A stretch of 49,431 nt of DNA from a virus. The stretch covers positions 1-49,431 of IMG/VR virus record IMGVR_UViG_3300007754_000481; one strand, given 5' to 3'. Numbering within the stretch: position 1 is the first letter of the stretch; each line of letters opens with the position of its first letter. The notes below the pieces were generated by a model that saw only the letters and a program-made list of their open reading frames with translations, did no database searches and was not told the origin of the DNA. Shown one piece after another: positions 21,374-28,370 of the stretch. Position numbers and translations under genes: made by a program.

Positions 21374-22024
21374 GTGGCTCTTCGCTCTCAGATTATCCGT
21401 CTCGCGCACCAGCATGAGGAGCTGCGTCCGAGCCTCCTCCGGGTGCTCACGTCTCGTTTTACCCTTCCGAATTCGGGTAAGGGTGGGGAACAGGGCGATC
21501 TTCGCTGGCATGTCTTCAACGACGCGGTCAGGATCACGGATCTGACCTTCGCTGGCAAGCGTGGGAAGATGGTAGATTCCCGCGCTCTCCACAGCTTGGA
21601 GTTCCTGTGGGATAAGGAGGCTCAGGCTGCCGTGTCCGAGTGGATTCGGTCTCTCCCCCGGTCCAGCTACGGGGCTGCGGCTCGCGAGGCGGAGCGAATC
21701 GCGGAAGAGCACGGGGTCTTGTTGAGCCGCTCTCAGGATAAGGGAGTCCGGGTCCGGCCTGCGGGATTCCAGCCCTTTGAGGAGTCCTGGGCGAATGTCC
21801 GGGTGCGGGCGGAGTACGACAGCTTCCTCATCCGGGACAAGAACGACCACTACAACCTCCCCACCTGCATCCCGGCCGCCAAGGGAGGCAAGCGGAGCAT
21901 CAAGGTCTTCTACCGTTGGGTTCAGGACAACAAGACCCGCCTCCAGTCGATGACCTTCGGGGAGATCCTGTCCGAGATGAGGTCCGCGGGCATCAAGTAT
22001 CATCAATACTGCGCGATGGATTGA
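21374..22024 (+). CDS. orf216, hypothetical with 'LRSQIIRLAH' N terminus
   Basis: A 216-aa protein. Residues 3-25 follow the pattern LRSxxIRLAHxxxxLRPxLLxxL, an amphipathic helical tag I associate with the N termini of otherwise different phage proteins. The remainder (FAGKRGKMVDSRALHSLEFL..., KGGKRSIKVFYRWVQD) is unrecognised. GTG 21374 has GGAGG 6 nt upstream; TTG 21368 overlaps that site and is less likely. Followed after 4 nt by orf309. Confidence 0.75.
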   Translation: MALRSQIIRLAHQHEELRPSLLRVLTSRFTLPNSGKGGEQGDLRWHVFNDAVRITDLTFAGKRGKMVDSRALHSLEFLWDKEAQAAVSEWIRSLPRSSYGAAAREAERIAEEHGVLLSRSQDKGVRVRPAGFQPFEESWANVRVRAEYDSFLIRDKNDHYNLPTCIPAAKGGKRSIKVFYRWVQDNKTRLQSMTFGEILSEMRSAGIKYHQYCAMD

Positions 22025-22028
22025 TCCC

Positions 22029-22958
22029 GTGCGTCCCTCTCCTCAGAGGGTCGCCTACCGTCATTTGAGCGGGGGTGTCCTGAAGGCTCCTCCTGCGATG
22101 GTGGAGGCGGTTCAACGTTGGGTCCTTCAGCATGTCGGGTCGGAGATTTTCCGACAGGTGGGCCAGCGGCGGGAGAAGTGGGTCTCGCTGGACCACCTGA
22201 CGGGTGGCCCGTTTGGAATCAGCCTGTCGGACGCTGAGGCTCTTCGGGATGAGCAGCGGGAAGTGTGGGCTGGGTTGGAGCGGGACGCTCGTCGGATGGG
22301 CGGGCGTCCCGATCGCGGGGCATCTCCAGCTCAGATCAAGGGAGAATTTCCCCTGGACCTTCGGGGCTGGAAGCACGAGTCTTATGTCCAGGGGTTGTTG
22401 GACCAGCGGCGACGGGAAGATCCTGATTCGCTGTGGATGTTTGACAAGACCTATGACCCGGTCACAGCGGTCATTTACCCAAAGCGGAGACATGCCGACG
22501 CAGCGGCTACTTGGAGAAACGGGTTCCTGACCGTTTGGGGGTTCCCGGAGTCTAAGCTGCACTCAAAGAGGAATGTCTCTGAGTACGTCCAGAAGGTCTT
22601 TCGGGATATCCGCCATGAGCTTCAGCACCTCTCCCAGGACTTGCTGAGAGAGGCCACGGGGGTGTCTTCAGCAGGTGGCGAGAGGGGTCACGCCTCTCCA
22701 GCCCCCGAGGGTCTCCGCTTTGAGGATGAGCACGCCTTGTTGGACGTGGAGTTTGACACGCGCCTTCAGGACGCGATCGACACCTTCATGTCCGACGTGG
22801 CTCCCCGGTCTACCGACCTTCGGGCGTCCGCCCGAGTTTTCGTCGGGGACTTTCCAAGTGGGCCGGGCGAAGCCCACAGCTTCTTCCTGGCTCTGAAGCG
22901 GTACGACAAGAAGAAGTGGCGGCGAGCGGTCGCGGAGTTTGTCGCTCAGGTGCTCTGA
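22029..22958 (+). CDS. Putative zinc metalloprotease-like protein (HELQH)
   Basis: A 309-aa protein with HELQH at residues 196-200 in the context FRDIRHELQHLSQDLL, a zincin HExxH motif. A third ligand is not obvious; E223 or later acidic residues are candidates. The N terminus carries QRVAYRHLSG, similar to tags in orf250 and orf442. The start is GTG 22029, 4 nt after the orf216 stop. It overlaps the convergent phosphatase gene by 13 nt. Protease activity is inferred from one motif. Confidence 0.6.
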   Translation: MRPSPQRVAYRHLSGGVLKAPPAMVEAVQRWVLQHVGSEIFRQVGQRREKWVSLDHLTGGPFGISLSDAEALRDEQREVWAGLERDARRMGGRPDRGASPAQIKGEFPLDLRGWKHESYVQGLLDQRRREDPDSLWMFDKTYDPVTAVIYPKRRHADAAATWRNGFLTVWGFPESKLHSKRNVSEYVQKVFRDIRHELQHLSQDLLREATGVSSAGGERGHASPAPEGLRFEDEHALLDVEFDTRLQDAIDTFMSDVAPRSTDLRASARVFVGDFPSGPGEAHSFFLALKRYDKKKWRRAVAEFVAQVL

Positions 22959-23686
22959 GGCTCCCGATCGAAGCCCGGGAAGATGTAGCCCTTGTCCTCT
23001 CCGTCTTCGATCAGCCGGACGGAGCAGTTTTTGGGGTTGGGCTCTCGCTCAATCCACTCGTAGGGCTTGTGGAGCCACATCATGACGAAGCACCTGATCG
23101 TGGTCCCGTGGGCGACCACGATCAGGTTTTTGATCCCGTGTTTCTCGGCGTCCCGGTGGAAGGTGCCGAATGCCTGATGGACTCGCACGGCAACGTTGAA
23201 GCGTGATTCCCCCAGGGGCATAGGAGCCCAGAACTTCCCGGATGCCTTCATCGTTTTCATGTAGTGGTAGTTTCGCAGGGGGAATCGCTCGGCACACTCT
23301 TCATCGGAGAGCCCGTCGAAGAGTCCGAATTGCTGTTCTCCGAGGAGGACGTGCTCTTTTCGTCCGCGGAGGATGGGCGAGAGCATGTCCTCGATGTGGT
23401 CTGCGGTCTGACGAGCCCTTCGGTAGGGGCTATTCCAGAGGAAGGGCTTCCCTCCCCGGATCAGAGGAGGGAGGGCCTCTCGTTCTCCTGGGGTGAGGTG
23501 TGAAGCGAATGATGCCTGGAGGTACTCGGGCGGCGACGGGAAGTACCGCTGAAGCCAAGCCCCACATCTCTGGGCCTGTCCGATCCCCCGTTCAGAGAGG
23601 GGGATGACGTGGTCCGCCATCGTCTTGTGGACATTTCGGTCCACGTTGCCCTGCGACTCTCCATGTCGGATCAAGAAGATTCTCAT
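22946..23686 (-). CDS. Histidine phosphatase (phosphoglycerate mutase-like)
   Basis: A 246-aa protein of the histidine phosphatase superfamily: RHGES (7-11) with the phospho-accepting His, LSERGIGQAQRCG, SPYRRARQTADHI, and the second catalytic His in VVAHGTTIRCF. Substrate unknown; family members act on small phosphoesters or phosphoproteins. I start at ATG 23686, which overlaps the orf109 stop as ATGA and has GGAG upstream. Minus-strand transcript with orf109 and the metallophosphoesterase. Confidence 0.88.
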   Translation of the reverse strand: MRIFLIRHGESQGNVDRNVHKTMADHVIPLSERGIGQAQRCGAWLQRYFPSPPEYLQASFASHLTPGEREALPPLIRGGKPFLWNSPYRRARQTADHIEDMLSPILRGRKEHVLLGEQQFGLFDGLSDEECAERFPLRNYHYMKTMKASGKFWAPMPLGESRFNVAVRVHQAFGTFHRDAEKHGIKNLIVVAHGTTIRCFVMMWLHKPYEWIEREPNPKNCSVRLIEDGEDKGYIFPGFDREPQST

Positions 23687-24012
23687 CCTGGGATCTCCAA
23701 CCACCGGAAGGTGCCTTGTGGGGTGACCTCAAGGTCTACGATAATCTTCAGATCTTGCTCCCCAACAGATCGAGGGACGGAGGCGATAAAGCTATCGTGT
23801 TCTTGGATCTGCTTGACCCCATCGAAGGGAATGTCGAGTCGAGCCATCATAGCTCTCATGTCATCCACGTCGCTGAACACGGGCATGTACAGGTGAGGTG
23901 AGCCTGTCGCCGCGATCAGGGCGAGGTGTTCACCCTGGACCGGGAAGACGCATCCGGTCAGGTTGGAGTGTGCTATGCGGCCCGTGGGCCAGGGAGCTTT
24001 CGGAGTGTCCAT
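23683..24012 (-). CDS. orf109, unrecognised protein
   Basis: A 109-aa protein (MDTPKAPWPTGRIAHSN...) with alternating strands and helices; the core LYMPVFSDVDDMRAMM and LKIIVDLEVTPQGTFRWLEI suggests a small SseB-like fold, but I cannot assign it. It lies between two phosphatase genes and overlaps the downstream one by 4 nt (ATGA). Confidence 0.7.
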   Translation of the reverse strand: MDTPKAPWPTGRIAHSNLTGCVFPVQGEHLALIAATGSPHLYMPVFSDVDDMRAMMARLDIPFDGVKQIQEHDSFIASVPRSVGEQDLKIIVDLEVTPQGTFRWLEIPG

Positions 24013-24025
24013 ACTCTTCCATACT

Positions 24026-24041
24026 CCCTGACCGGTCAGGG
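24026..24041. repeat. 16-bp perfect palindrome
   Basis: CCCTGACCGGTCAGGG lies in the 33-nt gap between the metallophosphoesterase stop and orf109 start. It has no loop, which favours an operator or a short-stem hairpin over a strong terminator. Confidence 0.5.
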
Positions 24042-24045
24042 TGGG

Positions 24046-24933
24046 CTACTCGTCGAAAGCGGCGAGGGGGTCAGCGTATCTCTTGCTGGCCTGGACGCTG
24101 ACGAAGTAGCCACTGACGCCGGGCTCCAGCACGGCTGCGGTCAGGTGTCCCCCGAACACGGCACCTGTGTCCAGGCCGGTGGCGTGGACGAAGCACTGAG
24201 GCTCGGAGCCGATGAAGGGACTGTGACCGAAGAAGACCTCCCCGAACCTACCGTCGTAGACGTCAGCCCAGAAGGGATCCTCCGAGGTCTCCTTGCCCAG
24301 CTTGATGAAGCTCCCCCGGGGCTTCACGATCTTCTTGATGATCCGCCCCTCCATGTCCCCGAGCTGGGGGGCAGCCAGAGAATTCGAGTTGAAGGAGGTG
24401 AGGTCCCGATCGGTCGAGAACTCCACCGTGAGCCGGGAGTGGGCCTTGCCGGTGATGTGTCGGACGCGGAGAACCTGGGCGATGGCGCCGGACTTGTGGT
24501 TCAAGCCAGCCGCGGACTCGGGCAGCTCGGTGAGGGTCCCGGGGATCCCGGCGTGGACGACGAGGGCTCTGTGTTCCGGCAGTCGGAGGAAGAGCACGGC
24601 GGTGTTCAGGAACGCCACGTCATCCTTGCTCAGGGCGTCGGTGATGCTCTTCAGCTCGGCGTAGCCCTTCATCCCCTGTCCACGACCCTTCTTGTGCTGG
24701 TCACGGAAGAGGGCGTGCTTTGCCTCATGGTTCCCCATCACCAGGGTGATGCGGAAGCCCTGGTCGCGGAGTCCTCGGAGGTGTTGGACGACACCAGCGG
24801 AGTCGGGCCCCTTATCGACCAGATCTCCCGCCATGACGAGATGGTCTCGCTTCTTCAGGCGTACCTTGGCGAGGAGGGCTACCAGCTCCTCCCGCATTCC
24901 GTGAACGTCTCCGACGATGATCGTGCGGCTCAT
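24046..24933 (-). CDS. Calcineurin-like metallophosphoesterase (PPP/ApaH type)
   Basis: A 295-aa protein with the full metal-binding set: GDVHG (8-12), GDLVDKG (36-42), GNHE (67-70), a later HAG (about 132-134) and FGHS followed by GLDTGAVFGGHL. This resembles bacteriophage PP1-like protein phosphatases and diadenosine tetraphosphatase; substrate not resolvable. Start at ATG 24933 directly before the first strand (MSRTIIVGDVHG); the longer in-frame reading would pass through the promoter at 24990. GAGAG precedes the ATG. Confidence 0.9.
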   Translation of the reverse strand: MSRTIIVGDVHGMREELVALLAKVRLKKRDHLVMAGDLVDKGPDSAGVVQHLRGLRDQGFRITLVMGNHEAKHALFRDQHKKGRGQGMKGYAELKSITDALSKDDVAFLNTAVLFLRLPEHRALVVHAGIPGTLTELPESAAGLNHKSGAIAQVLRVRHITGKAHSRLTVEFSTDRDLTSFNSNSLAAPQLGDMEGRIIKKIVKPRGSFIKLGKETSEDPFWADVYDGRFGEVFFGHSPFIGSEPQCFVHATGLDTGAVFGGHLTAAVLEPGVSGYFVSVQASKRYADPLAAFDE

Positions 24934-24989
24934 GGCTCTCTCGGTTGTGACATGCCCTGAGACGCAGACCGGCGAGGGCATCGGACACT

Positions 24990-25014
24990 TATACGAGCGA
25001 GCCCGGGAGAATCC
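24990..25014 (-). promoter_or_regulatory. Promoter of metallophosphoesterase operon (GGTAA/CGTATA class, weak)
   Basis: CGTATA on the minus strand (24995-24990) preceded by GGATTCTCCCGGGCTCGCT. The GCTCGCTCGTAT part matches the 9412-9437 site; the upstream box is degenerate. Confidence 0.5.
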
Positions 25015-25105
25015 GCTCTCAGCCACAAAAACTTGTCCTCAGGTGGGCCAGAGAGGTTTTGCTAGCGGTAAAGGAATACGCCACATCAGCAATGGAGCGA
25101 TTCTC

Positions 25106-25333
25106 ATGGCGACTACCAAGGCCCAGATTCAGTCGATCATCGACACCCTGACTGTCACCCTCACCGACGCAGAGAAGTTCGACGGAGGCAACGCCTCGGC
25201 GGGCACCCGTGTCCGCAAGACCCTGCACGGCCTCAAGGCCACTATTCAGGAGACCCGCGTCAACGTCCAGACGGTCAAGAACGAGCGGCTCGCCGCGAAG
25301 ACCACCACGACGACGGCGACGACGGCTACCTGA
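25106..25333 (+). CDS. Histone H1-like DNA-binding protein
   Basis: A 75-aa protein matching the short bacterial Hc1/H1-like family pattern: a helix, then AEKFDGGNASAGTRVRKTLH (22-41), a second helix LKATIQETRVNVQTVKNER, and a Thr/Ala tail. In relatives the KF..GN.AAGTR.RK core is conserved and the tail is Lys/Ala-rich; here it is Thr-rich, so charge is low. It may compact or bind phage or host DNA. ATG 25106 has GGAG 8 nt upstream; a nearby ATG at 25092 is out of frame. A strong hairpin follows. Confidence 0.75.
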   Translation: MATTKAQIQSIIDTLTVTLTDAEKFDGGNASAGTRVRKTLHGLKATIQETRVNVQTVKNERLAAKTTTTTATTAT

Positions 25334-25359
25334 GTCGAGATCGAAGGGGATGGGGTGGA

Positions 25360-25399
25360 GTTAGCCCCTGAGGGAGTTTCTACCCCCTCAGGGGCTAAC
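25360..25399 (+). terminator. 15-bp terminator-like hairpin after histone-like gene
   Basis: GTTAGCCCCTGAGGG (25360-25374) pairs perfectly with CCCTCAGGGGCTAAC (25385-25399) around a 10-nt loop. It lies 26 nt after the stop. Only TTCG follows, so it may act as a terminator with weak U-tract or as an mRNA-stabilising hairpin. Confidence 0.7.
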
Positions 25400-25711
25400 T
25401 TCGTGGAGATTTTGCAACGAAACTGGTGGTGTTTAGTCTATGGGGGTACTCCTATACATGGAGAACCAACTCCATGCCGACGCTTCAACCAACTTCGCGA
25501 GCATGGCTGAGTAGACGGAACCTTTTGCTGGAAAGTCCTCAGAGCGGTCGGGTTGTGTCTCCTGTTGGAATTCGGTATCTCCTGGTGGTTGTTTCCAGGC
25601 ACCGGGACGGTGTTCCTCAGGACATTCAACACTGGCTGTCGGCTCAACTTATGCTCATGCCTGCGATCCCCGGCCTTCATTGATGGTAGGTTCTTCAGAA
25701 AGGAGAACCTG
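25400..25711 (+). other. 312-nt gene-free, hairpin-rich region
   Basis: No convincing gene. It has lower GC than its neighbours and several short hairpins in a row: CATGGAG-6 nt-CTCCATG (25457-25476), CCTGG...CCAGG (about 25579-25597), CACCG-GGA-CGGTG (about 25599-25611) and GTGTT...AACAC just after. CTATAC at 25451-25456 could be a -10 directed into it. An 18-codon frame begins at the first hairpin. A small structured RNA is possible; I found no tRNA-like cloverleaf. Confidence 0.35.
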
Positions 25712-26176
25712 ATGGGTCGATTCGCGAGCGTGTATTTCTCCCCCGATCGGGGAGCCGACGAAGTGGTCATCGGGTTCATTGACGGGTGCAGCACCCGTCT
25801 GGACATTGCGGTCTATTCCCTGACCCACGATGGTATTGCAGACGCCATCATTCGGGCTCAGGGGCGCGGTGTCCCTGTTCGCGTGTTGATGGACAAGACA
25901 CAGGCGGGGAGCCGCTACGCGGACGATGAGCGGCTGGAAGCTGAGGGTGTTGATGTGCGCCGTGACCGAATCAAGGGTGTCATGCACCACAAGTTCATTA
26001 TCGGAGACGGGCGGACTCCCGGATCGCGAGCGGTGTTGACGGGGAGCTACAATTTCACCCTCAACGCGACGAACAAGAACCAGGAGAATTTCGTCGTTCT
26101 CCGGCTCTCTTATGTCGCGAAGGCATATCAGCAGGAGTTTGACTCTCTCTGGGCGAGACACTCCCCAGAGGATTGA
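25712..26176 (+). CDS. PLD-family nuclease (Nuc-like)
   Basis: A 154-aa protein with a single HKD site: HHK (92-94), D99 and GSYN (111-114), plus the preceding LDIAVYSLT strand typical of Nuc-type endonucleases. A single HKD copy implies an active homodimer. There is no signal peptide at the chosen start, ATG 25712 with AGGAG 6-7 nt upstream, so it would act in the cytoplasm, perhaps on host DNA. Length matches Nuc without its signal peptide. Confidence 0.88.
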   Translation: MGRFASVYFSPDRGADEVVIGFIDGCSTRLDIAVYSLTHDGIADAIIRAQGRGVPVRVLMDKTQAGSRYADDERLEAEGVDVRRDRIKGVMHHKFIIGDGRTPGSRAVLTGSYNFTLNATNKNQENFVVLRLSYVAKAYQQEFDSLWARHSPED

Positions 26177-26215
26177 TAGAGCCTCGCATACGAGTTCTCG
26201 GGGGATGTGACCTAC

Positions 26216-26231
26216 GATAGTGGGCCTATAG
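26216..26231 (+). promoter_or_regulatory. Promoter of tail tube gene (GNTAG-N5-CTATAG class)
   Basis: GATAG, 5 nt, CTATAG, 38 nt before GTG 26270. It is the only recurrent promoter seen ahead of the long structural block, so it probably starts the late tail transcript. Confidence 0.65.
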
Positions 26232-26269
26232 GTGTGTTGTTTTAGAGCAACCTCCTTCGGAGATCGATT

Positions 26270-27046
26270 GTGAGCAGCAACACCGATATCAACCCGTCGA
26301 ATGGTCTCCAGGGGTCGAGCTACCTGTATGACTACGGGACCTCCCCGAACACTCGCGTTGCGGTGAGCCAGAAGGTACGGGTGCTGGCTCCGGCGTATGG
26401 GAGCAACTCTGCTCTCTTTCAGGTCGGCGTCTTGAGTAGCTTCGCTCCGTCTGAGAACAAGAGCGTGGAGGAGGTTCGCGGGATTGGCTTTGGCGATCAG
26501 ATCGCGGAGCTGGTTCCCAGCGTGACCACGGCGATGACCGCGTCCGTAGAGCGGGCTTTGCTCTACCTCGCGAACCTCTGGCAGGCGACCGGGTACGCGG
26601 CGGGTGTGGATGGTCCGGTTCGCTCGCTGAAGCATCATAAGTGGCCGTTTGACATTGAGCGTCAGCTTGTATTCTCGACCCTCGCGGACATGGACCTCGC
26701 GCATGAGAACGTCGGCTACGACGGGTCGGGTGGGGCCTATGACGGTGGTGTCCGTCGCATCGACTATCCCACGGTGACCGTGGACCAGACCGGTATGTCC
26801 AGCGGCGGCCACACCGCAATCATCACGCTGTACGAGGCGTGCTGGTGGACTGACTGGAGCGCGACCTATGGGGCCGATTCCGGCATCATCATGGAGAGCG
26901 GGAGCGTCATCGTCAGCGACGTCCATGATTTCTCTTCGGTCTACGGAGAGTTCCTGGCGACGGGTAACGACCCCTCCATCGGCCAGCTTGGTTCTGTCCG
27001 TTACGGCAACCCTCAGACGGGCGGTGGCGGCGACCTGACGGGGTGA
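26270..27046 (+). CDS. Probable tail tube protein
   Basis: A 258-aa protein with Gly/Ser/Thr-rich strands and GIGFGDQIAELVPSVTTAM, a pattern I associate with tail tube proteins of large phages. Position as first gene of the tail block, before the assembly proteins and tape measure, supports it. The sheath gene, if the tail is contractile, is not in the window. Start GTG 26270 with GGAG 8 nt upstream. The ring-forming beta-barrel fold is inferred, not shown. Confidence 0.65.
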   Translation: MSSNTDINPSNGLQGSSYLYDYGTSPNTRVAVSQKVRVLAPAYGSNSALFQVGVLSSFAPSENKSVEEVRGIGFGDQIAELVPSVTTAMTASVERALLYLANLWQATGYAAGVDGPVRSLKHHKWPFDIERQLVFSTLADMDLAHENVGYDGSGGAYDGGVRRIDYPTVTVDQTGMSSGGHTAIITLYEACWWTDWSATYGADSGIIMESGSVIVSDVHDFSSVYGEFLATGNDPSIGQLGSVRYGNPQTGGGGDLTG

Positions 27047-27151
27047 CCCGGTAAGGTTCGGCTGAATGACGAAGTCTACGACATTCCGGCGAACCTCCAG
27101 AATATCCGCTGGCCGGTTGGGTTCCTGGGGTGCCCGCTACTAGGAGTCTGC
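27047..27151 (+). other. 105-nt gap, open in frame with both flanking genes
   Basis: After the tail tube TGA the same frame stays open to the next gene's ATG and encodes a protein-like stretch (VRLNDEVYDIPANLQNIRW and more). It contains no ATG, GTG or TTG in that frame. Another frame holds a 25-codon ATG frame (27065). AGGAG before ATG 27152 shows where the next gene normally starts. Confidence 0.4.
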
Positions 27152-28366
27152 ATGATCGATCTGGCCGCACTTGAGCAAGCTCTTGCCCCCATCGCGGAGC
27201 TGGGTCGGGAGCCTTATCCTCTGACGGTAGGTGGGGTGGACCTTGTTTTGAATCCCCTGAGTCCTGATGCTGAGCGGGCGGTTCAGGGTTGGGCTCGTGC
27301 TGTCCTTCAGGATGAAAAGGGACGCGAGCGAGAGAACCCGGACCACGTTGAGGTGCTGGAGTACCTCGACCGGTTCAAGGTGGGCGTTCTCTCTTACGCG
27401 GTCAGTCGGATTGGAAACCTGGACCTCACGGGGGTCAAGTATATCAAGACCGGGGAGTCGGAGGACGGGAAGCCGATTCGGGAGGAGACCCACATGGTCC
27501 TCCGGAGGATGCTGGAAGCCCGCTTCACTCGACCCCTGCTGCTCTACATCTTCAAAGCCTACGGGGATTTGATGACCCGGGTGGAGTTGGAGACCGAGCA
27601 GGCAGTGGTATATGACCCGGTGGACCTCCAGGCAGAAATTGATCGGGTGAAGGAGCGTCTTCTGGAGTTGGAGGCTCTCCAGAAGAATCAGGGGGCTGCG
27701 GCTGAGGATTCGGTCTCTCGTCAGATGGGAGCGGTTCTCCGGCAGACGGAGCTGGTCCAGCAGGGAAACCGTGACCTCGCTCGGGAGAGCCAGCGCACTC
27801 CGGCTCCGGTGATTGAGCCTGAGCAGATTGAGCCCGCTCCTCAGGCGGCTCCGGTGAAAGAGCCGGAGCCTTCCGCTCCACCGCCCCGGCGAGAGGGTCG
27901 GTCGTCAGCCATCCCGTCTTCAGTCCCGGCACCCTCTCGGGTTCAGGAAGAGCCGCAGAGGCCCCCACCCCCTCAGCCGCCCCGGCCCCGAGCCCCTGAG
28001 ATCATGGACAGCTTCGCGGATCCCAGCGCGGACGCTCTCGCGATGGAGAACCAGCGGCTTCTGGTGGCTAGGAAGAAGGCGAGGACTCAGCGTGAGACTA
28101 CGGTGAAGTCGGGTCGTCCGCGCCGGCAGCCTCCTCATCGGGCGGCGGCGAACAGGGAGAATGCCGTGGTGGACTCGGGTGGTCACCAGCTCCGCCGGGC
28201 GACTCCGATGGGGACGGTAGAGGGACGAGAGGCTTACCGGCTGCCTACCACGGAGATCTCTGATCGGGGCGGGGAGTCCAGCGGTCAGATCGATCCCAGC
28301 AAGGCGAAGTTCAATGATGAGGGCGGGGAGGTCAACACGCGGTTCCAGCCACCCAGGAGGAGGTGA
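27152..28366 (+). CDS. Probable tail assembly protein, disordered C-terminal half
   Basis: A 404-aa protein. Residues 1-150 are a mixed alpha/beta domain (YPLTVGGVDLVLNPLSPDAE, then helices); 150-210 a coiled coil; from about 210 a Pro/Glu/Arg-rich disordered tail. Its place between tail tube and tape measure suggests a tail assembly chaperone or tube-initiation factor. No frameshift site is needed for the next gene, which has its own RBS. AGGAG precedes ATG 27152. Confidence 0.5.
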   Translation: MIDLAALEQALAPIAELGREPYPLTVGGVDLVLNPLSPDAERAVQGWARAVLQDEKGRERENPDHVEVLEYLDRFKVGVLSYAVSRIGNLDLTGVKYIKTGESEDGKPIREETHMVLRRMLEARFTRPLLLYIFKAYGDLMTRVELETEQAVVYDPVDLQAEIDRVKERLLELEALQKNQGAAAEDSVSRQMGAVLRQTELVQQGNRDLARESQRTPAPVIEPEQIEPAPQAAPVKEPEPSAPPPRREGRSSAIPSSVPAPSRVQEEPQRPPPPQPPRPRAPEIMDSFADPSADALAMENQRLLVARKKARTQRETTVKSGRPRRQPPHRAAANRENAVVDSGGHQLRRATPMGTVEGREAYRLPTTEISDRGGESSGQIDPSKAKFNDEGGEVNTRFQPPRRR

Positions 28367-28370
28367 TTGA

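Noticed and set aside
21323-22006. N-terminal extension of orf206 to 22006
   Set aside because: It would lie antisense over orf216, which has its own promoter, RBS and N-terminal motif.
24046-25026. Longer start of the metallophosphoesterase at 25026
   Set aside because: The added residues cross a promoter and carry no family signal; MSRTIIVGDVHG is the normal start.
25440-25570. Possible tRNA
   Set aside because: No T-arm consensus and no acceptor/anticodon arrangement that folds to a cloverleaf.
26482-26489. GATTGGCT matching the first 8 nt of the crRNA-like pseudo-spacer (also at 32663-32670)
   Set aside because: Both are inside tail genes with mismatches right after 8 nt; one or two such matches are expected by chance in this much DNA.
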